Of a stretch of 20,594 nt of DNA, positions 11,357-17,778 are shown one piece after another. The stretch is from an uncultured Luteimonas sp. (GTDB taxonomy: Bacteria > Pseudomonadota > Gammaproteobacteria > Xanthomonadales > Xanthomonadaceae): NCBI GenBank assembly GCA_938008415.1, contig CALLKI010000093.1:1-20594 (forward strand), written 5' to 3'. The notes under the pieces are model-generated. The model did not search any database. It worked only from the letters and a program-made list of their open reading frames with translations, and was not told the origin of the DNA. Position 1 is the first letter of the stretch; every line of letters starts with the position of its first letter. A program made the translations under genes and the position numbers.

Positions 11357-11791
11357 TTACTCCTCGATCCGGCCGCCCGCGGCCTCGATCGCGGCGCGAG
11401 CGCCGGCCGTGACCATCAGGCCCTTCAGCACCAGCTTCTTGCTGACGTCGCCCTTCTTGACGATCTTGGCCCGCTTCGCGGTGCTCGGCACCAGCTTGGC
11501 GGCGCGCAGCGCGGCGAAGTCGACCTCGCCCTCGAAGCGGTCCAGCTGGTACAGGAACACTTCCGCGGTCTCGTGCTTCTTGTGCGAGCGGAAACCGACC
11601 TTCGGGAGGCGCATGTGCAGGGGCATCTGGCCGCCCTCGAAGCCGGGCTTGACCTTGCCCTTGCCGGAACGGGCGTACTGGCCCTTGTGACCACGGCCGG
11701 CGGTCTTGCCCAGGCCGGAGCCGATGCCGCGTCCGACGCGGGTGCGCTCGCGGCGCGCGCCGGGGGCGGGCTTGAGGGTATTGAGCTTCAT
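11357..11791 (-). CDS. rplO: 50S ribosomal protein L15
   Basis: 144 aa, equal to E. coli L15. The Gly/Arg/Lys-rich extended N-terminus (VGRGIGSGLGKTAGRGHKGQ, then GFEGGQMPLHMRLPKVGF) threads into 23S rRNA, followed by a globular C-terminal half. It is a late-assembling 50S protein. It sits 4 bp after rpmD and 7 bp before secY, in the usual spc order. Confidence 0.98.
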   Translation of the reverse strand: MKLNTLKPAPGARRERTRVGRGIGSGLGKTAGRGHKGQYARSGKGKVKPGFEGGQMPLHMRLPKVGFRSHKKHETAEVFLYQLDRFEGEVDFAALRAAKLVPSTAKRAKIVKKGDVSKKLVLKGLMVTAGARAAIEAAGGRIEE

Positions 11792-11795
11792 GCGG

Positions 11796-11993
11796 TTACT
11801 CCTCCACCTTGACCAGGTAGTGGACCTTGTTGATCAGGCCGCGGACCTGGGGGCAATCCTTCAGCTCGCGGACGTCGTTGAGCTTGTTCAGGCCGAGGGC
11901 GCGCACCGACAGCCGATGCTTCGCCTGCGTACCGCGCAGGCCCTTGACCAGACGCACCTTGATCGTGCCGTTGGTGCCTTCGTTCTTAGCCAT
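11796..11993 (-). CDS. rpmD: 50S ribosomal protein L30
   Basis: 65 aa, slightly longer than the 59 aa of E. coli L30. The pattern IKVRLVKGLRGTQAKHRLSVRALGL and LINKVHYLVKVEE fits uL30, a small 50S protein. Its ATG lies inside the last codons of rpsE (8-nt overlap), indicating translational coupling. The extra residues are at the N-terminus (MAKNEGTNG). Confidence 0.96.
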   Translation of the reverse strand: MAKNEGTNGTIKVRLVKGLRGTQAKHRLSVRALGLNKLNDVRELKDCPQVRGLINKVHYLVKVEE

Positions 11994-12525
11994 TGAGGAT
12001 CTCCTCGACCTTCTTGCCGCGCTTGGCCGCGATCCGCTCGGGCGACTGCATGCTGACCAGACCCTTGATCGTGGCGCGGACGAGGTTGATCGGGTTGCGG
12101 GAACCGGTGGCCTTGGCCAGCACGTTCTTCACGCCAACCGCCTCGAGCACGGCGCGCATCGCGCCGCCGGCGATCACGCCGGTACCCTCGGAAGCGGGCT
12201 GCATGTACACGCGGGCGGCGCCGTGGCCGGCCTTCACCGAGTGGTAGAGCGTGCCGTTGTTGAGCTCGACCGCCTTCATGTTCCGGCGGGCGTGCTCCAT
12301 CGACTTTTGGATCGCGACCGGCACTTCGCGCGCCTTGCCGTAGCCGAAGCCGACGCGGCCGTTGCCGTCACCCACCACGGTCAGCGCGGTGAAGGTGAAC
12401 TGGCGGCCACCCTTGACCGTCTTGCTGACGCGGTTGACCGCGACCAGCTTCTCGATCATGCCGTCATCGATTTCTTCGCGTTCGCGGTTGCGCTCGCGCC
12501 CGCGGGGTTCACGTTGTTCTGCCAT
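11986..12525 (-). CDS. rpsE: 30S ribosomal protein S5
   Basis: 179 aa, about 12 longer than E. coli S5. The core is typical: LVAVNRVSKTVKGGRQF, VVGDGNGRVGFGYGKAREVP, GTGVIAGGAMRAVLEAVGV. S5 helps decoding accuracy and, with S3 and S4, forms the mRNA entry site. The N-terminus carries an Arg/Glu-rich extension (REPRGRERNREREE). The Shine-Dalgarno sequence is weak (AGAG/TAGG). The preceding 169-bp spacer is unusual, as rplR and rpsE normally sit close together. Confidence 0.98.
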   Translation of the reverse strand: MAEQREPRGRERNREREEIDDGMIEKLVAVNRVSKTVKGGRQFTFTALTVVGDGNGRVGFGYGKAREVPVAIQKSMEHARRNMKAVELNNGTLYHSVKAGHGAARVYMQPASEGTGVIAGGAMRAVLEAVGVKNVLAKATGSRNPINLVRATIKGLVSMQSPERIAAKRGKKVEEILNG

Positions 12526-12694
12526 TGCCTAGTCTCTTCGGATTTGGGGAAATCTTGCGGCTTCGCCGCTTATCGTTGTGGGCTGGAGCGTTGGACCGCG
12601 TTCGCGGGCAGAAGCCGCGGCGCGTCCGGCACGACCCGTGCCGGCGGGTCAGGCACTGAAAGCGACATGGCGGCGGCCATGCCGCTTTCAAGCA
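12526..12694 (-). other. Hairpin-rich rplR-rpsE spacer
   Basis: A 169-bp gap inside the spc block. In transcript order it has a long hairpin (12657-12690), a 7-bp hairpin ccggcac/gtgccgg (12626-12632 with 12638-12644) and a 5-bp gcggc/gccgc hairpin (12557-12561 with 12565-12569). It contains the 19-nt stretch (12582-12600) resembling one before rplQ. A 41-codon frame (12570-12695) opens by overlapping the rplR stop; I do not call it a gene. The rpsE-proximal 30 nt are A/T-richer. Confidence 0.5.
12657..12690 (-). other. Long hairpin immediately after rplR
   Basis: The outer arm (12657-12664) pairs with 12683-12690 over 8 bp. After one A/C mismatch, catggc (12666-12671) pairs with gccatg (12676-12681) around a GGCG loop: 14 base pairs in all. 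It starts 4 nt past the rplR stop. No T-run follows on the minus strand, so it is more likely a processing, pausing or stability element than a terminator. Confidence 0.6.
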
Positions 12695-13048
12695 TCAGAA
12701 CTGCAGGCCACCCTCGCGGGCAGCGTCGGCCAGCGCCTTGATCCGGCCGTGGTAGCGGTAACCGGAACGGTCGAACGCCACCTTGTCGATGCCGGCGGCG
12801 CGGGCCTTCTCGGCGATCGCGCGGCCGACCCGGGCGGCGGCCTCGATGTTCTTGCAGCTCTTGAGCCCCTCGCGGACCTCCGCCTGGAGGGTGCTCGCGG
12901 CGGCAAGGACCTTGGAGCCGTCGGCGGTGAAGATCTGCGCGTACACGTGCTGGCCGGTGCGCAGGACCGACAGGCGCGGGACCCCGAGCTTGCGGATGTG
13001 TGCGCGGGTCGACTTGGCGCGGCGCAGGCGGGCGATTTTCTTGTCCAT
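12695..13048 (-). CDS. rplR: 50S ribosomal protein L18
   Basis: 117 aa, equal to E. coli L18. It starts MDKKIARLRRAKSTRAHIRK and contains RLSVLRTGQHVYAQIF and a C-terminal VAFDRSGYRYHGRIKALADAAREGGLQF, the uL18 signature. L18 binds 5S rRNA and brings it into the 50S central protuberance together with L5. A GGAG site precedes the ATG at longer spacing (about 11 nt). The stop codon forms TGATG with the next base pair set, and a strong hairpin follows. Confidence 0.98.
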   Translation of the reverse strand: MDKKIARLRRAKSTRAHIRKLGVPRLSVLRTGQHVYAQIFTADGSKVLAAASTLQAEVREGLKSCKNIEAAARVGRAIAEKARAAGIDKVAFDRSGYRYHGRIKALADAAREGGLQF

Positions 13049-13080
13049 GGTTTCTGTTTCTCCGGAAGCGGATCGGCGTC

Positions 13081-13608
13081 TTACGCCTTCTTGGCTTCCT
13101 TGCGGATGATGATCTCGTCGGAGTACTTCACGCCCTTGCCCTTGTAGGGCTCCGGCGGGCGGAAGCCGCGGATCTTGGCGGCGACCTCACCGACAAGCTG
13201 CTTGTCGGCGCCGGCCACCACGATCTCGGTCTGGGTCGGCGTAGTGATCGTGATGCCCTCGGGGGCCCTGAACACGATCGGGTGCGAATAGCCCAGCGAC
13301 AGGTTCAGGTCCTTGCCCTGGACCGAGGCACGGTAGCCAACGCCCACCAGCTCGAGCTTGCGCTCGAAGCCCTGGGACACGCCGTGCACCATGTTGGCGA
13401 CGATCGCGCGCAGGGTGCCGGCCATGGGGGTCAGGGCCGGGGCGCTGGTCGAGACCTGGGCCTGCCCGTTCTCGACCTTGACCTCGATGGCGGCCGGCTT
13501 GGCGACGGTCAGGTTGCCCTTGGGGCCCTTGACGCTGACGCTGTCGGCCTGGATGTTCAGTTCGACGCCCTTGGGGAGGGCGATCGGCTTCTTGGCGACT
13601 CGGGACAT
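13081..13608 (-). CDS. rplF: 50S ribosomal protein L6
   Basis: 175 aa, against 177 in E. coli. It begins MSRVAKKPIALPKGVELNI and has the two L6 repeats and the C-terminal GEVAAKIRGFRPPEPYKGKGVKY signature. L6 lies near the sarcin-ricin loop and the factor-binding site. The frame is open to 13680, but the ATG at 13608 is preceded by GGAGGAG and matches the family start. It is 16 bp after rpsH and 32 bp before rplR. Confidence 0.97.
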   Translation of the reverse strand: MSRVAKKPIALPKGVELNIQADSVSVKGPKGNLTVAKPAAIEVKVENGQAQVSTSAPALTPMAGTLRAIVANMVHGVSQGFERKLELVGVGYRASVQGKDLNLSLGYSHPIVFRAPEGITITTPTQTEIVVAGADKQLVGEVAAKIRGFRPPEPYKGKGVKYSDEIIIRKEAKKA

Positions 13609-13624
13609 GTACGGCTCCTCCCCT

Positions 13625-14020
13625 TTAGGCCACGATGCACAGGACTTCGCCGCCGACGCCCAGCTTGCGCGCCTGCGCATCGGTCATGATGCCCTTGGAG
13701 GTGGAAATGATGGCGATGCCGAGGCCACCGAGGACCTTGGGCAGCGCGTCCTTGCCACGGTACTGGCGCAGGCCGGAGCGCGACACGCGCTGCAGCTGCG
13801 AGATCACCGGGCGGCCTTCGAAATACTTCAGCACGATCTCCAGCTCGGCCTTCGCGCCGTTCTCGATCACGCGCATGTCGCTGATGTAGCCCTCGTCCTT
13901 CAGGACCTTGGCGATCGCGACCTTCATCTTCGACGACGGCATCTTCACCGCCGGCTTGCCAACCGCAGCCGCATTCTTGATGCGGACCAGCATGTCGGCG
14001 ATGGGATCAGTCATGCTCAT
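13625..14020 (-). CDS. rpsH: 30S ribosomal protein S8
   Basis: 131 aa, against 130 in E. coli. MSMTDPIADMLVRIKNA, MPSSKMKVAIAKVLKDEGYI and the C-terminal STSKGIMTDAQARKLGVGGE are diagnostic of uS8. It binds helix 21 of 16S rRNA and in E. coli represses the spc operon at a site around the start of rplE. An AAGGTGA Shine-Dalgarno site supports the start at 14020, which retains the MSM beginning seen in E. coli. Confidence 0.98.
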   Translation of the reverse strand: MSMTDPIADMLVRIKNAAAVGKPAVKMPSSKMKVAIAKVLKDEGYISDMRVIENGAKAELEIVLKYFEGRPVISQLQRVSRSGLRQYRGKDALPKVLGGLGIAIISTSKGIMTDAQARKLGVGGEVLCIVA

Positions 14021-14083
14021 TTGGATTCACCTTGTGGGTAGCACCGATATCCGCTTTCGCGAAATTACGGGGTTGGCGCCGGC

Positions 14084-14389
14084 TTACCAGGAAGCCTTGC
14101 GCTGGCCGGGGACGTCGCCACGCATGGTGGCCTCGCGCAGCTTGTTGCGGCACAGGCCGAACTTGGAGTAGACGGCACGCGGACGGCCGGTCAGCACGCA
14201 GCGGTTCACCTGGCGCACGGGCGAGGAGTCGCGCGGCAGCTTCTGCAGCTTGACCACCGCCTCCATCTTCTCCTCGTAACTGGCGGTCGGGCTGTTGATG
14301 ATCTTCTTCAGCTCGGCGCGCTTCTCGGCGTAGCGCTTCGCCAGCTTGGCCCGCTTCGCTTCGCGGTTGACCATCGAGGTCTTGGCCAT
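14084..14389 (-). CDS. rpsN: 30S ribosomal protein S14 (zinc-independent type)
   Basis: 101 aa, the long C-minus form without the zinc-binding CXXC pairs; only single cysteines are seen (CVLTGRPRAVYSKFGLCRNK). The C-terminal KLREATMRGDVPGQRKASW is diagnostic. S14 is a late 30S head protein. It lies between rplE (57 bp) and rpsH (63 bp), slightly looser gaps than elsewhere in this block. Confidence 0.98.
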   Translation of the reverse strand: MAKTSMVNREAKRAKLAKRYAEKRAELKKIINSPTASYEEKMEAVVKLQKLPRDSSPVRQVNRCVLTGRPRAVYSKFGLCRNKLREATMRGDVPGQRKASW

Positions 14390-14415
14390 TGTCGTCTCTG
14401 TCCTTTGCTCTGCGG

Positions 14416-14435
14416 GGCCCGGCCGGGACCGGGCC
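14416..14435 (-). other. Hairpin in the rplE-rpsN gap
   Basis: ggcccgg (14416-14422) pairs with ccgggcc (14429-14435), a 7-bp GC stem with a 6-nt loop, 11 nt past the rplE stop. No T-run follows. It fits the recurring pattern of a GC hairpin just after a stop codon in the looser junctions of this cluster. Confidence 0.45.
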
Positions 14436-14446
14436 GCCAGGGATCG

Positions 14447-14989
14447 TCAGTTGCGGAACGGGAAGCGGAAGGCCTCAAGCAGCGCCTTCGCCTCTTCGTC
14501 GGTCCGGGCGGTGGTCGTGATGGCGATATCCATGCCCCGGAGCGCGTCGACCTGGTCGAAGTCGATCTCGGGGAAGATGATCTGCTCCTTCACGCCCATG
14601 TTGTAGTTGCCACGGCCGTCGAACGAGCGTCCGGAAACGCCGCGGAAGTCGCGCACGCGCGGGAGGGCGACGTTGATCAGGCGGTCCAGGAACTCGTACA
14701 TGCGGGCGCGGCGCAGGGTGACCTTGCAGCCGATCGGCCAGCCGTCACGGATCTTGAACGAGGCCACCGAGACGCGGGCCTTGGTCACCACCGGCTTCTG
14801 GCCGGCGATCTTGGCCATGTCGGCCATCGCGTACTCGAGGATCTTCTTGTTGGAGGCCGCCTCGCCCACGCCCATGTTGAGCGTGATCTTGACGAGCCTG
14901 GGCACCTGCATCGGATTGGTGTAGCCGAAGCGCTCCATCAGCTTCGGCACCACTTCCTCCTTGTAGAACTTTTCCAGACGGGTCGTCAT
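14447..14989 (-). CDS. rplE: 50S ribosomal protein L5
   Basis: 180 aa, against 179 in E. coli. MTTRLEKFYKEEVVPKLMERFGY, the PRLVKITLNMGVGEA block and RGMDIAITTTARTDEEAKALL are diagnostic of uL5. It binds 5S rRNA and contacts P-site tRNA and the 30S head (bridge B1b). It starts 27 bp after rplX; this junction in E. coli carries the S8 repressor target. Confidence 0.98.
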   Translation of the reverse strand: MTTRLEKFYKEEVVPKLMERFGYTNPMQVPRLVKITLNMGVGEAASNKKILEYAMADMAKIAGQKPVVTKARVSVASFKIRDGWPIGCKVTLRRARMYEFLDRLINVALPRVRDFRGVSGRSFDGRGNYNMGVKEQIIFPEIDFDQVDALRGMDIAITTTARTDEEAKALLEAFRFPFRN

Positions 14990-15007
14990 TGTCTATTCCT
15001 CGGAGTC

Positions 15008-15027
15008 AGGCGGCCGTCAGACCGCCT
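15008..15027 (-). other. Small hairpin across the rplX stop (possible S8 target region)
   Basis: aggcgg (15008-15013) pairs with ccgcct (15022-15027) around an 8-nt loop containing the rplX stop. In E. coli the S8 operator lies at this rplX-rplE junction; that correspondence of position is the only support, and I could not match the S8-site core. Confidence 0.25.
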
Positions 15028-15325
15028 CGCCGCTCGAGCGGAACACGCGGATACGCCGTCCATTCTCGAGCACCTTGAAACCAACGCGCTCGCCCTTGCC
15101 CGTCGCCGGGTTGTACAGCATCACGTTGGAAATGTGGATCGGCGCCTCACGCTCGATGATCCCGCCGGGCTGGCCGATCTGCGGGTTCGGCTTGGTGTGG
15201 CGCTTGACGATGTTGATGTTGGACACGACAACCTTGTCGCCCAGCACCCGCACCACCTCGCCGGTCTTGCCCTTGTCCTTACCGGTGATCACGACCACCT
15301 GGTCGCCTTTCTTGATTCGCTTCAT
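15017..15325 (-). CDS. rplX: 50S ribosomal protein L24
   Basis: 102 aa, against 104 in E. coli. The KOW motif lies at the N-terminus (KKGDQVVVITGKDKGKTGEV), followed by NIVKRHTKPNPQIGQPGGI and SNVMLYNP. L24 is an assembly initiator of the 50S subunit that binds the 5' part of 23S rRNA. The frame is open to 15670, but that part overlaps rplN in another frame; the ATG at 15325 follows AGGAGAAG and fits the family start. Confidence 0.97.
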   Translation of the reverse strand: MKRIKKGDQVVVITGKDKGKTGEVVRVLGDKVVVSNINIVKRHTKPNPQIGQPGGIIEREAPIHISNVMLYNPATGKGERVGFKVLENGRRIRVFRSSGEAV

Positions 15326-15360
15326 CTTGTCTTCTCCTGCTGCAGGTGCGTCTTGCGCTC

Positions 15361-15729
15361 CTACAGGACCTCCGGCGCGAGCGAGACGATCTTCATGAAC
15401 TTCTCGGTACGCAGCTCGCGGGTCACTGGCCCGAAGATGCGCGTGCCGATCGGCTCGTGCTTGTTGTTCAGCAGCACGGCGGCATTGGTGTCGAAGCGGA
15501 TCAGCGAGCCGTCGGGACGGCGCACGCCCTTGCGGGTGCGGACGACCACGGCGTTGTAGACCTCGCCCTTCTTCACCTTGCCACGCGGGATCGCGTCCTT
15601 GACCGACACCTTGATGATGTCGCCGATGTTCGCGTACCGGCGCTTGGAGCCGCCGAGCACCTTGATGCACATCACTTCCTTGGCACCGGAATTGTCGGCC
15701 ACCTCGAGATGGCTCTGCATCTGGATCAT
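15361..15729 (-). CDS. rplN: 50S ribosomal protein L14
   Basis: 122 aa, against 123 in E. coli. MIQMQSHLEVADNSGAKEVM, IPRGKVKKGEVYNAVVVRT and GTRIFGPVTRELRTEKFMKI are diagnostic. L14 sits at the subunit interface (bridges B5/B8) and binds the silencing factor RsfS. It opens the spc segment; the 15-bp gap to rpsQ has no room for a separate promoter, so S10 and spc appear to be one transcription unit here. It ends in a TAG codon. Confidence 0.98.
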   Translation of the reverse strand: MIQMQSHLEVADNSGAKEVMCIKVLGGSKRRYANIGDIIKVSVKDAIPRGKVKKGEVYNAVVVRTRKGVRRPDGSLIRFDTNAAVLLNNKHEPIGTRIFGPVTRELRTEKFMKIVSLAPEVL

Positions 15730-15744
15730 TTCAGTGCCTCCTCG

Positions 15745-16008
15745 TTACTCGGCTGCACGCGCGACGATTTCGACGACGCGCCAGTTCTTGGTCTTGGAAA
15801 TCGGCGCGGTCTCGACCACGCGGACGATGTCGCCCTCGTTGCACGCGTTGTCGGCGTCGTGGGCGTGCAGCTTGGTCGAACGGCGGATGTACTTGCCGTA
15901 CAGCGGGTGCTTGACTTGGCGCTCGACGAGCACGGTGACGGTCTTGTCCATCTTGTTGCTGATGACCCGCCCTTCGACCGTGCGCTGCTTCTTCTCGGTG
16001 TTGTTCAT
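15745..16008 (-). CDS. rpsQ: 30S ribosomal protein S17
   Basis: 87 aa, against 84 in E. coli. RTVEGRVISNKMDKTVTVLVER, HPLYGKYIRRSTKLHAHD and GDIVRVVETAPISKTKNW form the OB-fold uS17 signature. It is a primary 16S rRNA binder in the 30S body. It sits 11 bp after rpmC and closes the S10 segment. Confidence 0.97.
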   Translation of the reverse strand: MNNTEKKQRTVEGRVISNKMDKTVTVLVERQVKHPLYGKYIRRSTKLHAHDADNACNEGDIVRVVETAPISKTKNWRVVEIVARAAE

Positions 16009-16019
16009 GGTCGTGGCCC

Positions 16020-16208
16020 TTACTTCATCTGCCCGAGCAGCGTGTTCACGCGCGCGATCTCGCGGCGAACGCGACGGATCTCATGGGTCTTCGTCAGCTG
16101 GCCGGTCGCCTTCTGCATGCGGAGCGAGAAGCTTTCCTTCTTCAGCTCCAGCAGATGGGCCCGCAGCTCCTCGGCGGACTTGCCGCGCAGTTCCTTGATC
16201 GTCGCCAT
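16020..16208 (-). CDS. rpmC: 50S ribosomal protein L29
   Basis: 62 aa, against 63 in E. coli. A two-helix antiparallel protein, with IKELRGKSAEELRAHLLELK then QLTKTHEIRRVRREIARVNTL. It lies at the peptide exit tunnel beside L23, where trigger factor and SRP dock. It starts 1 bp after the rplP stop, so translation is almost certainly coupled. Confidence 0.97.
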   Translation of the reverse strand: MATIKELRGKSAEELRAHLLELKKESFSLRMQKATGQLTKTHEIRRVRREIARVNTLLGQMK

Positions 16209-16209
16209 A

Positions 16210-16623
16210 TCAGCGCACCGTCCGGGTTACAAACTGGGTCGTGACCGAAAGCTTGGCGGCAGCCAGGCGGAAGGCCTCACGGGCAACCGCCTCGTCCACG
16301 CCCTCGATCTCGTAGATGATGCGGCCGGGCTGGATCTCCGCGACCCAGTACTCGACGTTACCCTTGCCCGAGCCCATTCGGACTTCGATCGGCTTCTGGG
16401 TAATCGGCTTGTCCGGGAAGACGCGGATCCACATCTTGCCACCGCGCTTGACGTGGCGGCTGATGGTCCGGCGGCCGGCCTCGATCTGCCTCGCCGTCAG
16501 GCGACCGTGCGAGGTGGCCTTCAGGCCGTACTCGCCGAAGCTGACCGCGTTGCCGCTCCAGGCCAGGCCTTCGTTCCGGCCCTTGTGAACCTTGCGGTAT
16601 TTGGTTCGCTTGGGTTGCAGCAT
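16210..16623 (-). CDS. rplP: 50S ribosomal protein L16
   Basis: 137 aa, against 136 in E. coli. MLQPKRTKYRKVHKGRNEG, the RRTISRHVKRGGKMWIRVFP block and PIEVRMGSGKGNVEYWVAEI are diagnostic. L16 organises the A-site tRNA region and is added late in assembly. The Arg in the VRMGSGKG segment corresponds to the residue hydroxylated in E. coli L16. It is 3 bp after rpsC. Confidence 0.98.
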   Translation of the reverse strand: MLQPKRTKYRKVHKGRNEGLAWSGNAVSFGEYGLKATSHGRLTARQIEAGRRTISRHVKRGGKMWIRVFPDKPITQKPIEVRMGSGKGNVEYWVAEIQPGRIIYEIEGVDEAVAREAFRLAAAKLSVTTQFVTRTVR

Positions 16624-16626
16624 GTC

Positions 16627-17373
16627 TTATTCCCTCGCTTCGCTGCGCTCTGCACGCTCGCGGCGCTGGCCACGCGGGCGCTCACGCTCGCCGCGTTCGC
16701 TGGCGCGCGGCAGATCGTCCTGCTTCTCCTGGCCTACCTGGCTGAAATCGAAGATCTCGCCCTTGTAGATCCAGACCTTGACGCCGATGACACCGTAGGT
16801 CGTCTTGGCCTCGGCGAAGCCGTAGTCGATGTCGGCACGCAGGGTGTGCAGGGGCACGCGGCCCTCGCGGTACCACTCCGAACGCGCGATCTCAGCGCCA
16901 TTGAGGCGGCCGGCTACGTTGACCTTGATGCCCAGGGCACCCAGGCGCATCGCGTTGCCGACCGCACGCTTCATCGCGCGGCGGAACATGATGCGGCGCT
17001 CGAGCTGCTGGGCGATCGACTCGGCGACCAGCTGGGCGTCGAGCTCGGGCTTGCGCACCTCGGTGACGTTGATGTGCGCCGGGACGCCCATCAGGTCCGA
17101 CACCTCCTTGCGCAGCTTCTCGATGTCCTCGCCGCGCTTGCCGATCACCACGCCCGGGCGGGCGGTGTGGATCGTCACGCGGGCGGTCTTGGCAGGGCGC
17201 TCAATCAGGATCCTGCTGATACCGGCAGCCGCCAGCTTCTTGCGCAGCATGTCGCGGACCTTGAGGTCGGCCGCGAGGTAAGTGGCGTAGTCCTTCTTGT
17301 TGGCATACCACTTGGAGTTCCAGTCCTTGGAAATGCCGAGGCGGATGCCGATGGGATGAACTTTGTGACCCAT
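16627..17373 (-). CDS. rpsC: 30S ribosomal protein S3
   Basis: 248 aa, about 15 longer than E. coli S3. MGHKVHPIGIRLGISKDWNS, the KH-domain GXXG (VIGKRGEDI) and EWYREGRVPLHTLRADIDYG are intact. S3 binds 16S rRNA in the 30S head and helps unwind mRNA at the entry site. From about residue 220 the protein ends in a low-complexity Arg/Glu-rich tail (SERGERERPRGQRRERAERS), unlike the Lys/Gln-rich E. coli tail. It starts 2 bp after rplV. Confidence 0.98.
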   Translation of the reverse strand: MGHKVHPIGIRLGISKDWNSKWYANKKDYATYLAADLKVRDMLRKKLAAAGISRILIERPAKTARVTIHTARPGVVIGKRGEDIEKLRKEVSDLMGVPAHINVTEVRKPELDAQLVAESIAQQLERRIMFRRAMKRAVGNAMRLGALGIKVNVAGRLNGAEIARSEWYREGRVPLHTLRADIDYGFAEAKTTYGVIGVKVWIYKGEIFDFSQVGQEKQDDLPRASERGERERPRGQRRERAERSEARE

Positions 17374-17375
17374 GA

Positions 17376-17768
17376 TTACTTGCCCTCTCCCACGACAACG
17401 GTGATGTGGCTGGTGCGCTTGAGGATGCGCGTGCCACGACCCTTGGCGCGGGCCATGAAACGCTTCAGCATCGGACCCTCGTCGACGGTGATCCTGGCGA
17501 TCTTCAGTTCGTCGATGTCGGCACCGGCATTGTTCTCGGCATTGGCGATCGCGGACTCGACCACCTTCCTGATCAGCGCCGCCGCCTTCTTGTCGGAGAA
17601 CTTCAGCAGGTTGACGGCACGCTCCGCCGGCAGGCCGCGGATCTGGTCGGCGACCAGACGCGCCTTCTGCGGCGAGATGCGGGCCATGCGCAGCACCGCG
17701 GTGCGCTTGTTGACCTCGGAGCGCGCGCGCTTGGCTTCTTCGAGCTTGGCCTTGGTTGCCTTGTCCAT
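17376..17768 (-). CDS. rplV: 50S ribosomal protein L22 with N-terminal extension
   Basis: 130 aa, against 110 in E. coli. The core has the normal signature: RISPQKARLVADQIRGLPAERA, ESAIANAENN, and a C-terminal GPMLKRFMARAKGRGTRILKRTSHI hairpin that lines the peptide exit tunnel. The extra roughly 20 residues are N-terminal, charged and helix-prone (KATKAKLEEAKRARSEVNKR). The start at 17768 has a strong AGGAG site overlapping the rpsS stop; an internal ATG at codon 28 would remove the extension but lacks that support. The frame is open to 17867 without family similarity. Confidence 0.95.
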   Translation of the reverse strand: MDKATKAKLEEAKRARSEVNKRTAVLRMARISPQKARLVADQIRGLPAERAVNLLKFSDKKAAALIRKVVESAIANAENNAGADIDELKIARITVDEGPMLKRFMARAKGRGTRILKRTSHITVVVGEGK

Positions 17769-17778
17769 CGTGCGCTCC

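Noticed and set aside
9730..11412. 560-codon plus-strand frame across the secY-rpsM spacer and secY
   Set aside because: Antisense to secY; the spacer part is inverted repeats, and there is no start signal or domain.
14055..14064. Palindrome tttcgcgaaa in the rpsN-rpsH gap
   Set aside because: A 10-bp perfect palindrome, but isolated and without promoter or operator context; it probably occurred by chance.
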